Source: Bugulina stolonifera
Taxonomy: Eukaryota; Bryozoa; Gymnolaemata; Cheilostomatida; Bugulidae
DNA length: 64,000 nucleotides
NCBI GenBank assembly: GCA_935421135.1
Contig: OW285189.1
Location: 11,243,072 to 11,307,071, forward strand
Reading direction: 5' to 3'
Below, one piece after another: positions 1-14,200 of this stretch (position 1 is its first letter; each line of letters starts with the position of its first letter). Position numbers and translations under genes: made by a program. Below the pieces are notes generated by a model. That model worked only from the letters and a program-made list of their open reading frames with translations, searched no databases and was not told the origin of the DNA.

Positions 1-143
1 GTAGAGATGTGCAGATTGGTCAACCAAATGATGTACTTGTCTTTACTTTGTTTTGGTACTAACTGAATTATAGCCTACTAAGTGTATATATAATGCCTAC
101 AATGGGAATGTGATAATTCAGTAATGTTCACATATACATGTAG

Positions 144-3100
144 GTGTAAGGTCTTCACCAAGACGGTCTCAGCCGACTAAAAGCAAACCAGAACCAAAGA
201 GAGTTGCGTCATCCGCTGCTGACTTCTTTAGTAAAAAGGCAGTTACCTCCGGAAGCAAAGAGCCTCCTCCTGAGGTATACTTTTCCAGAAGCGGAGTTAT
301 TATATGTTGGCTATATTCTAATATGAGTACATGTATTAGAACACAGTGAATTAACGCTGTGTTATACAAGAGATGTAACCATAGAACAGGAAACATTATT
401 TCTTTGTAGTGTCAGTTGTCATCTTTTTTGCTTTCCAGAGATTAGCATTCCTCATTTCCCAGACATCTTATTAACTGTTTCTTTTTAAACTAGACAATAT
501 CAAGTAAGCTATCGCAGGAGAAGAAGAAATCAGACAAGTCGGATGCATCTACCCACACGAACAAACTAAACACAAAGGTTACGAAAGATGAGATTGTTAT
601 CCTAGACTCCGACTGGAGTGACGATGAATCATTTGCTCAACTTGTTGATTCCAGTGATAAGGTTTGTTTGGTACCGATCCATGCAGGTAATATTACCTGC
701 ATATTACCTGGTAATATGCAGGTAGTGTTACCTGCATGTTATCAGGCAATATGCACATATATGACTGTATACTTGAAGTTATCTCCACTTGCTGAATCGA
801 CTAATTCATTAATACAACCATTATTTCGTCCCTGAGATGAAGGAATTTTACTACTAGTAATGGTGATATTATAGAATAGGAACCACGGATCATCGTTATT
901 ACGTCATGTGATATACTATGGCCCTTGCTGCAGACTGAGGTCATGTGATATACTATGTCCCTTGCTGTAGACCGAGGCTCACAAAAACACTGATTTCAAT
1001 AAAACATTGGATCAGCTAGACAAGAGTAAATCATCATCTGGAGACGCCACCGATGGAACTCAATCTAAACTATCTCACAATCCGAAGGTGAAGGACAAAT
1101 CTAGTAAGAAAATGAAATTGTCTCCCAAGTCTTCACCAGTCAAGACAGATGTTAATCAGGAGAGCTCAGAGACACCCAGCAAGTCATCACGTAAAACTCC
1201 CAACAAAACCCCCACCAAAACTTCCACCAAAACTTCCACCAAAACTCCCACCAAAACTCCCACCAAAACTCCCACCAAAGCTACCACCAAAACTCCCACC
1301 AAAACTTCAACAAACACTCGGAAAAAGGGAGATAAGAGTAAATATCAAGCCTTACCTCTCACAGAAACTAAGGCAACTGTTGAGAAAGAAGATAAAACTA
1401 ATGGTAAAACTGTGTTAAAGGATGATACACCAAGAGCTAAGGCTAGGCGTGTGCAGGAAGAGACGCCAGACATCCCAGCACTTCCAGACAGACCTAAAAC
1501 TCCTAAAAAGGTGATAGTGGTTTACCAGTCTTTCAAAACATATTACCTATACTATGACTGCTCAATTATTCATGGTTGTGATAATTATAGCATGTGAGTA
1601 AACAATTGCGAATCAGGGCTGTTTATCACTAGTTCACTATTGGTTAATATACACTCAACATGTTTTAGGGTTCAAAGGTTAACCTCTCTGGTAAGACTTT
1701 TGTTCTGACGGGGCAGCTTGAGAGCTTAGAGCGAGACTCGGCCAAGGAGCTTATAGTTAAACACGGTGGTAGAGTTGTCAGTGCAATAAGTGGTAAAGTT
1801 AACTATGTTGTGGCTGGTGAAGATGCAGGCGTATCTAAAATGGCCAAGGTACTACTGAATTATTAGTTACTGCGTGTTGTTTTGGCGATAGATATGGGGT
1901 GCAGGTGATATGAATGTTAGCATTTGGCAGATCTTAGATCTGACAACTATTGCGTACCTATGCTATATAACAGCTCTTCCATCATTCGGTCTACCAAGTA
2001 TTATTTATGAGAGAACAACTCCACAAATGGGCTTAACAAGACAAACTTGATGCATATCCTGTGTTTTGTTCAGTAAGCACCACTCCCAACAGAATATATT
2101 ATCAACATAGCCCTGGTTCCAAGCATACACTGCTCTTCATGAGTATTATATTGTTCATGTATCTGTGGTCCTAAATCCTCCCCCCCCCCCCCCAAAGGAT
2201 GAGTTATTTGATTGCACGACTCACTTTTGTGAGGAGCTTATTGGTATCAAATGCCAAATCACCTATATAGATGGGGTGGGGCAAGGGAAGATAACTCTGA
2301 ACCAGTTGCTCCTTGTTACCCATGAGTAAAGGTGTTTAGTTAGCCCTGGTATTTTTGGTTTATGCAAAGCGTTTGATTGATATTGTGCCTTCATATTTTG
2401 ACAGGCTGAGAAGGTGGCAGGATTGAAGATTATCAATGAAGCTGAATTCTACGACATGCTGGGCATGTCTAAAGACTCTGGAGAGGATGAGATGGAGATA
2501 GATATGGAGGAAGAATCTACCACTCAGGTTAGTCTACTCCATTACCCTCTCCCTAGCAGATATATATACATGTATATGTATATCTTTACCAAATCTGTCA
2601 TGGCTACCTAAAGAGAAGCACATAGTATCTTACACAAACATATCCTGGTTGGTTGATTAAAATGGAGCACATAAATGTGTAATATACTATATGCATGGGC
2701 AGAGGTGGTAAAACAATGTGGTATGCTATGAGCTTAGTGCTAGATATCAGGTTCGACGGTTTGTACCCTCCTCTAACTGGAGGGTGGAGATTAGTTCTAC
2801 TTCTAACACTGTGTGGGCGGGTTCTGATTGGTTGGAGTTCCCAAATATGTTTAACACAGAAAGAAGGAAAAATTAATGTAATCTATGACCTTGGTATGAC
2901 CTTAGCATGAGTAGCCAACCCCTATATCATACTCAGTCTGTGTCTAACTGGATAAACTGTTTTTGGTGCCTCTTATCACTGGGTTTTCTTGATCCTTCTT
3001 GTATATAATTGTACTACTACTGCAACGACTCTTCCAAGGCATCACTAGTTTTTTCAGTTTGGAGTTGTCCTCCCCTGTGTTTGTTTTGTCGAATTCTATA

Positions 3101-6100
3101 TAAAACATATATGTGCTCAATGTTACATCTACAACTTGTCACCATGTCTATGGTGATATGTCTTTGACAGTAGCTCATAATAATATGTTGCTGTTAAATG
3201 TAGCAACCAAACATAGGTGAAGACAACTCTATGTTGGTCACAGCTATTAGTAATAGCTGCCTTCTTCAAAAAATTAGCTGCTACAGAAAAAGCCTATCCA
3301 TTATTTGACTTGGTGCTATTTGGAAGTTAATGTACATTAATGGATGTGCAAAAAGTTTATTCAACTCTATCACCTTCATTAAAACACTTGTATTTTCTAA
3401 ATCATACTTTTCAATATAGTATTGAATAGATTTCTTGTGTGGGAGAAAGATTTTCCGATGTAGAGCTTGACATTGACAGCATAAAAACCTCGAAACCATA
3501 GCATTAGTTCAATATTGTATAAGTACATAGATATATTGTCTACCCTATTCTATATGAGCAGTGGATGATTGTCTGTCATCTTATGGTGATCCTCCATTCT
3601 CTGGAGCCTAGTTGGTAGGTGGTGGTATCTGCTCAGGTTTCCTCTAATATACCCACATTATATGTGTATATATATCATTTCAGGTTAAGAAACACCCATC
3701 TCCAGTTAAATCCATCACACAGAGAGTTAAAGATAACAGACTCGCATCACCTTCCACAAGCACTACACAAGCACCTATTGTCAGAAGACAGCCCACCGAG
3801 CAGGAGCTACTATGGGTATGTGTGTTTTATACCAGCTGGGTCATGTGACTAATAATAAAACGACATTAAGTTATGTAACTCAAAGTTCTTGTTTAAGAAG
3901 TGAATACTCATTTCTTACACACCATATGCATGCGCAAGCATGTATAAAAAGGTCCCACCTGATTTGCTGTAGCTCAAGATTTGGCACCATAATATTTTAT
4001 CCATGCATATACATGTATATGTGCCTGTGTACATGTATATACATATATCTTATTATACGTATGGTATGCTGCACATGTATATTTATGATTGTGTTGATAT
4101 TATTATTATAAGGTTGATAAATACAAACCGGTTAGCATGAGCAAGATCATTGGACAGACTGGAGACAAGAGCAATGCTCACAAGCTGTTAACCTGGCTTA
4201 CCAACTGGCACAAACACAAAAAACTTGGCACTAAACCTGTATCTACTTGTAAGTTGTTTACTTTATACACACACTCACTGGTATAATGTAACGTTACCTG
4301 CGTCATATACCACTAGGACTACTAAATAATAGGTTACTCATAGTTATTCAGTATTTAAATGTCGTGGGAATTCGTGACCCAAATGTAGTATGTACTGCAG
4401 TAGTTATGGGTATATAGGTTTCAATTTAGTTTGAGTGTTTTTGCTGTTTTTAACTGACATTTATTTTACTATTTGCTTTTTCTGCAATAAATCCCTATTA
4501 GCGTACTAATTATTATTATTATTCTAAGTAGAAATATGATTTTACTGAGTTGGATAACTTGCAGAGGAATAGTTGTATAACAGAGGGTGGAGTTGTTGTG
4601 TGGTGTGTGTATATAATAACTCTAACCACATATTCTCCGTATTGTCAGGTATTCTATTGTTGTAGTCGGTTCGTTTGGAAGAGGAAGTCCAACTGGAGCA
4701 GGGTTTAGAGCGGCTCTACTCTCTGGCCCTCCTGGTATTGGCAAGTCGACCACTGCTGTACTCGTCTGTAAAGAAGCCGGCTTCTCCTTTATAGAGACGA
4801 ATGCCTCCGACTCTAGAAGCAAGAAAATACTTCAGGGTACACTTGGTCAGGCTTTGGGTAACACTACCCTTGTCGACTTTATGAGCAGCGGTGAGTTGGC
4901 TTCAAAGTAGTTGTAAGACACACACTACAGGCGATGTGGGTTATGGTTCCAACCAGTGCACATTATATAAAGTACCAGAACTCATATTGTTCTGTCAGAT
5001 TCTTGGGACCAATTTCTATGGTGGATGTTGGAAAGATTTAGCATTTCAATCAGTACGTCTAATTTGAGATAAAGAATTCTAAATTGAAAATCTGATAATT
5101 TTCTGTGGAATCAGTGAGACTGATACACCTGCCAGAAACCTGCCATACCTATACATTCCCCATATCAATTCCAGTTGAAAAGTATTTTTCGAGTAGCAAT
5201 TAAAACCCTGTCTAAACTAAACCGTGCTGGCAATATGACAAAATTTTAATGCAGTACTGGAGCACTGCAAATAGTCTTGCTACGATGTGTTAGTTGTCAT
5301 ATTGTTTTAGGACTAAAGTACATATAGGCATACCCCTGTATCAACATTCTGTATAAGTTAGACCTTTGGTCATAGTATGGAATGGAAAAATTAAGATAAA
5401 CAAAAATTTTGACAAGTTGAAACAGTTGTTATACTTGGCATTGGTTTGAATTACACCAAAGTACTTCTACCGGTCAGATGTCTGCTGTGGAGCTAACTCT
5501 GTTCATCCGCATAGCCTCTGTTCCATTGTAGGGAGTGCCCAGTCTAACAGTGACCACCACAAGCACTGTATTATAATGGACGAGGTCGATGGAATGGCAG
5601 GAAATGAGGATAGGGGTGGCATGCAGGAACTAATACAGCTCATTAAAAACTCTCATATTCCCGTCATATGTATCTGTAATGACAGACAGAGCCAGAAAAT
5701 ACGTTCTTTGGCCAATCATTGCTTTGACTTGCGCTTCCAGAGACCTCGAGTCGAGCAGATTAAGGTAGTTGTCGTATCCCATAATCCCTTAGTTTCTCTA
5801 CCACTTCTGGAGCTTACTAAACCCAGTGTATTAGCGAGTTGGCGAGTTATGTACATGTACTAATGGCTGTTGTCTATAAGTTCTTACCCTGAGATGCACA
5901 CATTATGTTAACTTGTGTTGCGAAGAAGCCTACTGATGACATCTGTGCTGTGGTGCATTGAATGCTAAGTTAAATCTGTCATGAATAAATAAGAACTCTG
6001 CTTTGCCAACCATCTGTCTCTTATGGATTGCAGGCCGCTATGAAGACCGTCTGCTTCAAGGAAGGAATCAATATTGATGGAAATTCTCTCAACGACATAA

Positions 6101-9100
6101 TTGAATCGTCCAATCACGATGTCCGACAGGTAACACACATGTGTAATTATATATATATTATTATTATGTCACTTATACTCTCAACACATGTTACGTGTTT
6201 GTGTGAATAGAGACAATGCTTACACATTGTTATTATATCATCCCTTCCGTGGCCTTTCATTGTGCTTAGTTACTAAAAGGACAAATGCAAAAAGCATGGC
6301 ATCCTTCCGCGGTAACTATTGTACAAAAACAGAATACCTTCGTTCTGAGCAGTTTCATTCCCCACCTTCTGTCGCCATCTCACCTTTTTTCCATCCCACC
6401 CCTCCCTTCTTCACCTCTTCTCCATCCCACCCCTCCCTTCTTCACCTCTCCCTTCTTTTCCATCTCTTTCACCTCACCCTCTCCTACACACTGCCTTCTT
6501 TCTTTCCACTCTTTCCCATTGTCTTCCCTTCCTCCTTGCGTATTCGTACATACATGTAGTTCATGTCTTACTGCCATCACATCTACCGTAGATTCTCCAC
6601 AATCTCTCTGTGTGGAGCGCTGCTGACAAGAATCTCCAAGGTAAACAGATCAAAGACGACAGCGACAGAGCGAAGAAAGATTTTAAAATTGTAAGTCGAA
6701 TGGCTAAACTTTTGGGGTCACTATATCTTGTATGTGCATATTACATGTGCCTACATGTACTGTAGGTTTCTGTTGTTAAAGTATCAGTACGTCTAAACAT
6801 CGTATGAGTAATGGCTGTGTACAAAGTATAAGATATCTCATAAGTAACTGTTATATGTATAGTATGTTATATCGCATATTATTGTACTTGATTGTCATCC
6901 CATATACAGTGTATGCTTTCGATCTGCGTGGACAATATGGTGACATCACATTGCTTGTTTAGAATGTACAGCAGTAGTAGAACGCTTTCCCATCGCATGT
7001 CATATCATTGCCATCTCGTGTCATAAGATTTATATGCTTCTAGGATGCATTCACAGCATGCAGAATGACCTTCAGTAAATCAGAGACCTCTAAGATGTCA
7101 TTGAAAGATAAGAGTGATCTATTCTTTTACGATTATTCCATACACCCTTTATTTGTACAGGAGAACTACGTACATGCTACACCACATGCTAGGTTAGTCA
7201 GCCCATCTATGTACCTACATGTACAGTGTACATGTCCTTACTACTTGTATATTGTATATTTGCTATGTTGCGAATGTGAACAGTTCTTTTCTAAAAGCTG
7301 TATATTTTACCTGGCAACTCTGATTTACTCTATAATATTATGAAGATTGGAATGTTGGAATTGTCTTTTCTTGGCTATATTTAGATTTAAGGGGAAACAA
7401 CTCCAAATTATTGTCTCATTTACCTTTCAAATAGTCTGTATTCAGGATGTACAAATGAATTATGGGAATATTTTGTTCTGAAAGCTAATCTCCGGTAAAC
7501 TTTGCAGTAGTGAATGAATATGCAATGTACATATTGATACTAAACTGTTTCATATTTCAGTAATGGTAGTAAAGGGGATAAACTCAAGAGACTGGCTAAG
7601 GCAGCAAAGTATATATCCATGGGTGATGTCATAAATAAAGCTATCAGAACTGATAAATGGGGTCTCCTACCCATGCAGGTCAGTTATTCCTACTCAACTC
7701 GAACCATTTGTACTTGACCTGAGCCTGTTTAAAAATGTTCATATTGCAGAACAAGGCAAGTGTCGACTCATTTATACTGTCAGTCTTTCATTGGAGTTAT
7801 GCCCCTTGAACGATGACCCCTGTATTATGCCCCTTGAATGATAACATAGAATCATAGATTATGCTCCTCATTACTGAATTCAGTTGGCTTGGCATCTGGT
7901 TTGCTTACTTTCCATATTATCAGTCAACGGAGTTAATTCAGCCGAATACAAGTAGAAAATAGATATAATATAATATTTAGTATGTACCATTTTACTTGTA
8001 CACGACATGGACATATATATTGTTTGTCAAGTAATTTTGGATGTTTCTTGTTATAGGCTATGTTCTCCAGTGTACTCCCTGCTGAAGTCATGATGGGTCA
8101 TCTCTCACGGCAAATAGAGTTTCCAAAGTGGCTAGGCAAGTTCTCAACTACAAACAAGAACTTCCGTCTGAACAAAGAGATCAGCATGCATATGGGCCTC
8201 AAGTGAGTATAGGTCATCTACCCCTCTCACTACTCTAGCCAGAGTTCTTTAGTGAAATTCTAGATCTAATGTTATGTACCATTAAGTAACTCAAGCCATA
8301 CAAATATACACTTAGTCCTGTTATAAAATCTGTAGTTCCTCAGGAAAATTATAAAGACCCTTTTTATGTGCTGCTAATCGAGTTAGATGCAGATGTAGAG
8401 ACATTTTGTTCTGTGCTAAAACTAAAGCAGAAGTCTTTTCTATATTTTATGTGTTGATAGCCCTTACCCCAGCAAAAACCCACAAACTAAGACTATTCAA
8501 ATTTCTCGACTGCTGCACTTAGCAGTGCTAATCAGGATTTGGCCGACTTGTTTTGACTGCTATAGTCAACTACATGTACATCCTGAAGTATCAGTTCACT
8601 GACAGCTGCAACGATCCACATGGAATATTCCAAATTGGAAGGGCTATTTTCACACGATATGTCAACAGTATTTGTTGGAAAATTTTCTTTTACGTTCAAG
8701 ATTTGGTTGCTGTGGTCATGTGAATAGCATGCAATATCCACACATGTGTCTTATACATGCTCAAGTATAATATGCACATGACATGTGTGTGTATATGTGT
8801 AATGTGGATGATTGTAAACCCAACTACTGTGGTAGGTATGTTTGTTGATGGACATCAGATATAATATTCGTTAGTAGTAGATGGACAACCATCTGTTCTA
8901 TCATAATTGTTACCTAAATATCCTCTATCTAAATAGTAATTATGTAACATTCCTCTGGTGTCACCTACTTATTATTTGTTACTTGTGATGCTTGTTATTT
9001 CAAACATTGGACAATCTACTGCTGCCATAGCTATATTGGACATGTTTTTTTACAATGAATCTGTGAGAGTCATTTTAGCAATGCTGTCAAGCCATGTAAA

Positions 9101-10806
9101 ATTTCCATGATGCATACAACACATACATGTAAATAATAACAGTTGTTTGGACAAGAAATTAACAAATATATGCAGTAAAATAAGCAGTGACAGACAGGGA
9201 ACCTGTGTGGCACCTGTATGATGTGTCAGTAATCTCTCAATGCCTATGATGATACATGTCTGCTTAATAGGACACCTGTGTAATATTCTAATGCAATTTT
9301 GTAGTTTTGCAGGTGCTTGGTAAGGTAACTGCTATATGTGCATTGTACATGTATGTTCTGTAATATTGTAGTGTAACTGGCAGTGCGCAGCATGTCTGCT
9401 TGGACTACCTGCCAATACTAAGAGATAAACTGACGGAACCTCTGGTCCATGAGGAGCAGAGTGAAGGGGTGAGGCAGGTGGTTGAGCTGATGGAACAGTA
9501 TGATCTAGTGAAAGATGACTATGATAGCATACTAGAACTCACTCACTGGGCTGGTCAGAGGGACGCCCGCTCTCTAATTGAATCCAAGGTTAGAAATGTA
9601 GACTAGTATTAAAGTGTTTATTAATAATAAAAATCATAAACACTTTACCCGAAGTCGTTCACTTGGTAGTTATAAGTATAATGCATTTCAGTCAACTTAC
9701 TGTACATGTATAATTGACTTAGCCCAGTATTGCACATGCCAACATGTACATCATAATATATATGGACTGTGGGTCTCCTTTACTGTACATGTAAAGGATA
9801 AATACACTAGATCCATTTTATCCAATATTTTGCAACATCATTTATCATTGAACTAACACTGATTTCTCGGTGATTATCAATACTTGCTTGATGTGTACAT
9901 GTAGGTCTACACCATACAATATATAAAATGAGTATTACATATTTTTAGACCAAAGCAGCATTGACTCGATGCTACAATAAATCGACACACAAACTACATT
10001 ACTCCACAGCAAAGGGTCCAGTAAAGAAAAGGAAAGCTAAAGCTAATATTGACCCTGATGGGTTGGAAGGGGAAGTAGATGATGAGTCGGATGTTAACTC
10101 TGACGAGGAGGTGTTACAGGCTCATAAAGTAGTGAGTTATTTTATTTACCTGCCATTTGTAACACAGACATCATTTAATCTCCTAGTGGAGACTACATGT
10201 GTTTGTATGTGCATTGACAGCAATTGGGTCGTTTTATTTCACCTTTGATGTAATGTACTTGGTTATATCCATGTACTTGTAGTTTTTTGGTCAATATGGA
10301 ATTAAAATCAGCTTATTTGGTTTTAATGTATGTTCTATCTTATTGTTCTAAAGTCTGTCATTTTTAATAGTCTGGGTAACATAAATAACAGGTACTCAAA
10401 ACAGCATATTCCAACCTCAAGTGGGGCAAAGTCCTATCGATCACTATTGTTCAACGTGTCACAAAAATAATTGGGGAAAATAGATTACTTTAATTCATAG
10501 CTTTGGGGAAAATTCATTGTTTTAATTGGTAGATTTGGGGAAAATATATTGTTTTAATTCGTAGCTTGGTGTGATATGCAGTGAAGTAATTAGAACTTCT
10601 AATGATTTATTCATTATCTTGATAGTTATGATAAATGCAGTAATCAGTTTCCAATTGGGTTTGTAGTAGAGTTCCTTAGTATAGCTGGTAAGGGTGCCCT
10701 CTTTTTGTAGCAACCAAAGAAACCTGCAGCAAAGTCTAAAGCTACAACATCTAAGTCTAAAACTGCTGAAAAGAAATCCAAGGCGTCTACTAGTAAAAAG
10801 AAATGA
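144..10806 (+). CDS. RFC1: Replication factor C large subunit (5' end missing)
   Basis: Clamp-loader large subunit: ATP-dependent loading of PCNA at primer-template junctions in the nucleus. Exons: 144-274, 494-661, 971-1510, 1669-1848, 2405-2527, 3684-3815, 4113-4248, 4666-4890, 5532-5764, 6034-6129, 6592-6690, 7044-7192, 7561-7678, 8057-8202, 9372-9588, 9949-10131, 10711-10806 (TGA). All have AG/GT borders and phases agree throughout, giving about 989 residues; vertebrate RFC1 has about 1150, so roughly the first 100-150 are off the window. Seen in order: a DFF motif resembling the family's PCNA-binding-like motif (exon 1), a Lys/Thr/Pro-rich linker, a BRCT domain (about residues 280-365), LLWVDKYKP, Walker [10 protein letters not shown] (about 490), Walker B IIMDEVDG (about 558), the RPRVEQIK region, [17 protein letters not shown], the C-terminal RFC1 domain and a Lys-rich tail. 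Exon 4666 uses the second of two nearby acceptors (4648 and 4665), because only that one keeps phase. Confidence 0.96.
683..719. repeat. Overlapping perfect palindromes in RFC1 intron
   Basis: GCAGGTAATATTACCTGC (683-700) is a perfect 18-bp palindrome. It overlaps a second near-perfect palindrome at 699-719. A third, related GGTAGTGTTACC-type arm follows to about 745. Cruciform-capable; no function is implied. Confidence 0.8.
903..975 (+). repeat. 37-bp tandem duplication across an RFC1 3' splice site
   Basis: Two copies (903-938 and 940-975) of a 37-bp unit starting GTCATGTGATATACTATG. Each ends in an acceptor-like TTGCTGCAG or TTGCTGTAG. The second acceptor opens exon 971-1510 with correct phase. 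Using the first would give Thr-Glu-Val-Met then TGA, so it looks like a decoy acceptor. Confidence 0.85.
1195..1315 (+). repeat. Coding Lys-Thr-Pro microsatellite in RFC1
   Basis: About ten tandem copies of a 12-bp unit (AAAACTCCCACC and variants) inside RFC1 exon 971-1510 encode Lys-Thr-Pro/Ser-Thr repeats in the basic linker before the BRCT domain. The unit is a multiple of three, so length changes would stay in frame. Confidence 0.9.
6376..6487 (+). repeat. Pyrimidine-only tract with internal duplication
   Basis: A long C/T-rich stretch in the RFC1 intron 6130-6591. It includes two near-identical copies of about 31 bp built on CCATCCCACCCCTCCCTTCT. It ends about 100 bp before the acceptor of exon 6592. 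Low-complexity DNA. Confidence 0.8.
10471..10566 (+). repeat. Three-copy 36-bp tandem repeat, last RFC1 intron
   Basis: Three diverged copies of a unit of about 35 bp, TTGGGGAAAATAnATT followed by nnTTTAATTnnTAGnTT, in the intron 10132-10710. No coding content. Confidence 0.8.
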
Positions 10807-11201
10807 AAAGTTACTGATTGGAGGTTTGTACCTCTACTGTGAATATTTTAATTGGAATATTATGTAAAACAAATTTACCAATGACATTCATAAATTGGAA
10901 TTATAAGATTTATTTTTATTATTTGTTATTGTAAAATAATATGGTTACTCTGTAAAATATAAGTTCCAATTTGATCAAATGTTATATTTTGGTCATTGTA
11001 AAACAAAACAAGTGCAAAATGGAACAAAATTATAATGACTTAGCTAAAGTAATATCAGCGCAAATAGCAGTACGATAAATAACTCTAGAGATTCTAGTTA
11101 ACAGTACGGTAACAAAAACAAGCGAGGTAAACAAAATGAAAACAGTATCAGCATTCACAAAGAGAAATGTTTAGATTAGATGTACTCGATAAGGACTAGA
11201 T
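10807..11201. other. Convergent 3' intergenic gap
   Basis: AT-rich 395-bp gap between the stop codons of RFC1 (+) and CCDC60 (-). It holds TTTATT at 10909-10914, which is AATAAA on the minus strand about 290 bp past the CCDC60 stop. I see no clear AATAAA for RFC1. The two 3' UTRs probably lie close together or overlap. Confidence 0.6.
10909..10914 (-). terminator. Candidate poly(A) signal of CCDC60
   Basis: AATAAA on the minus strand, about 290 bp downstream of the CCDC60 stop codon and inside the convergent gap. Inference from position only. Confidence 0.4.
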
Positions 11202-14200
11202 TTAGTTTCCTCTAGATGATTTGACGGGTGCTGTTTTGGGACGATCAACTGCTGGAAATAAATGTTGAAACAGTTCTTCAAAGTCTTCTTCATTCATTTC
11301 AATGATTCGGTCACGACAAAATTCTACAGCTGCAGCGATGTTTGGTGAGCAAATTTCCCAAGAGCGTATATATTTCAAGACTTTAGTGAATTTATGCTCA
11401 CTAGCTTTGCTCGAACTCTCAGTCTGCAACATCAAATATTTATCATGTTAAAACAACTTTACGTTGTAATGGATGAATATAAAGTTAGGATATTTTCAAC
11501 GTTGATTAATGTTCAAATGTTATGTCACAGCAAACAGCATAGCCAGTGAGCTCCCTCAAACACAAAGTTAGAGTCATGTTTACATAATTTAAATCACTCA
11601 ACACCACACAAAACAACATCCGTTGACTAGCTTACAATTTATTATAAATGTACAATATTGCAGACATGACAATTATAGTACATTACAAGATAACTTGACA
11701 ATGTGATCAATAGTTTTGAGGATACAAATTTGTGCAAGGGTTACAATATAGTAAACAATTTGGCTTACGTATCGCTAATAATATAAAATATACAAAATCA
11801 ATTTTTTTAATATGTACAAGAATGAAAAATTGAGCAGAAACCTATTATAGGCCTACTGTGACAACTAATATTAACTAACAATTGACTTATAAGTTAATTT
11901 ATTGAATTGATTCTCAATAAATCAGTATTGGTATTTGATCCTTGATTAAAATAACTTCACAGATCGAATGGGTTACCTAGTTACAAAGATCAAATATCAA
12001 TTTGTAATAAGTTCAGGTGCATTAAGCTGTAGTACACACAAAACCCAGCAAGAGTGAATATGTGGAGTGTGAATGTAATATATAGCACTGTCATATCACC
12101 TTATTATCTGGACCATATCTCTGCAATGCAATGGTAATGTAAATCCATTTTCACAATAATTACATGATGACCTATATATACATGTATGCAGTACACATGT
12201 TATCAAACATTCAGACTGGAGCATTCCAGCTAAACATTTATTAAAAACGTATCCTAAAATTGTATTGGTCAATCCCTCCTCAGCGCTAACTCTGTTTACA
12301 TTTAAGCTTAAATGACTCTATACTCTAGGAGAATCATGTCACTATTGTTGGTCTACATAATTTTTACCGGCATTAAAATCTTAATTTTAGAATAACTTAA
12401 TGCATCTATTCAAGGGTAGAGTGTTCCTCATCCAAATAACCGTTTGGTATGTTATCATTTGATTTGAATTTGGTCCCAAGCTTTGCTGTTAAAACTATTC
12501 TATATTCAAACAATAATTCACAGGCTTCAATCTCTGCATGTATGTAGTCTCAGCACAAGTATTATTTTCGTTATATAAATTCAAGGCTACTAATGAACTT
12601 GATCACCTACATACTGTACAGTGTTCACTGATAGTGTAGTAATTAATCAAATACAATGAAAGTTTAATATTTGAACAAGAGTGGAATGCTCAACCTGTGA
12701 TTGGCATGACACTTACAAAGAACTATACTGGAAACACTGAACAAATAATTATGAAATAATAGGGGTATAATATAGGAGTTCATGGTAACAACACATCTGT
12801 ATAAAAGAAATTTCTCGTTTATGTAAGACGTATTATGCACAGCTAAAATATGAATACAATACATATATATACAAATACAAATGGATGTAATTGGGAGAAA
12901 AATTGCAAAGTGCAAAAGCAATGGACATGAACATTGTGATGGAATGCCTAGCTGGTACAGTGATTTGACCCACCTACCCATTTTAGTATGGACCTGAGGA
13001 CAAACTTTCCTGTTATAAACAAAGACAGCTGATTACGCAGTAGATATGTCTGGCACAGTTGGCAATGAATTATGTTTATAAACTGTCACTAAAATTTAAT
13101 GATAGTGATTCATGTAGAATCTAGCCATGTAAATAGAAAGGGAAAACTACTTACTATGCCGAAGGTTCTCAGTTTGTCTAATATGGCCTTGAAGTACCAT
13201 TGAGATGCACATTCCTTGGGTACCAAGTTGATTAAATCGTCATACCTACATTGTACAATAGGAATAGCAAGGTCGGTTGGCTTTGGCAACCAAATGATTG
13301 TTTGAACTTTTACCTGTTGACATCTTAACAGCTTATATCTAAAAGTTCAAAAATGTTAATGGTGATCTAATTAATGTCAATAGTAGAGACGATACTTCTT
13401 TGAAAGAAATTGTTGATGCCATACTGGCTATTCAAAAGTAGAAAACAAATTACTTTATGTTATTATATACCACAACACAGCTTCTACACCAGATACGAGT
13501 CTGCTTTACTTTGATGGTTTAGACTTAGAGACAGATCTTACCATTTGGCATATTTCGATTGATCTTGTTTTTTGTTCTTCTCTTTTTCTGATTCCTTTCT
13601 CATATGTTCGCTTTGTAGTCTCATGTTTTTCAGAGCCCTATGGTAGCTGTTTTCACTAGTTTTCATTGCACTGAACTTGTCCTGACATGTTTTGAGCCGA
13701 TTCCTGAAGGAATAAATTGAAAATAACTCCATTACAGGTATTAATGATTATACATGTAATATCTGATATATTGATGGCTTATTAAAATCATATTGAATTT
13801 GTACTGTCTGACATAGGATTTGGCTGTTGCTGCATGAGTGTAAGTGTAGACTAACGTTTGAAGCTTTTGTTGTTGAGGCAATTTCATTAAGGAGATTACA
13901 AATTGCATGGGATTTCTGTAAAGAATGTAATTTTGGATAACATGATGAAATCATGCCAGCTTAGGAATGATTTTATATAAGCTTTGTCTCAAAGGAGTTT
14001 ACTAATAACTTCAAAGGGAACAGGCGACTAAGTTTTCTACCAAGCGTTTGCTTGCCATTCTAGAGCTGAAATACTCATACAACTTGTGCCACCATGAGTT
14101 GATATGAATATATTTCACTCTGAGTAAAGCACTGGTGCCACATGTGCTCCAGAATGCTCTCGTCTGTTTCAACCATTACTCCAAATAAGATTTGCCTACT

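Noticed and set aside
4646..4648. CAG at 4646-4648 as the acceptor of the RFC1 Walker A exon
   Set aside because: Would leave the codon phase wrong with the preceding exon; the TAG at 4663-4665 keeps phase and the conserved Phe-Gly.
6188..6626. Overlapping plus ORFs of 123 and 113 codons in an RFC1 intron
   Set aside because: Generated by the pyrimidine tract (Ser/Pro/Phe/Leu-rich); they run over the true RFC1 exon in other frames.
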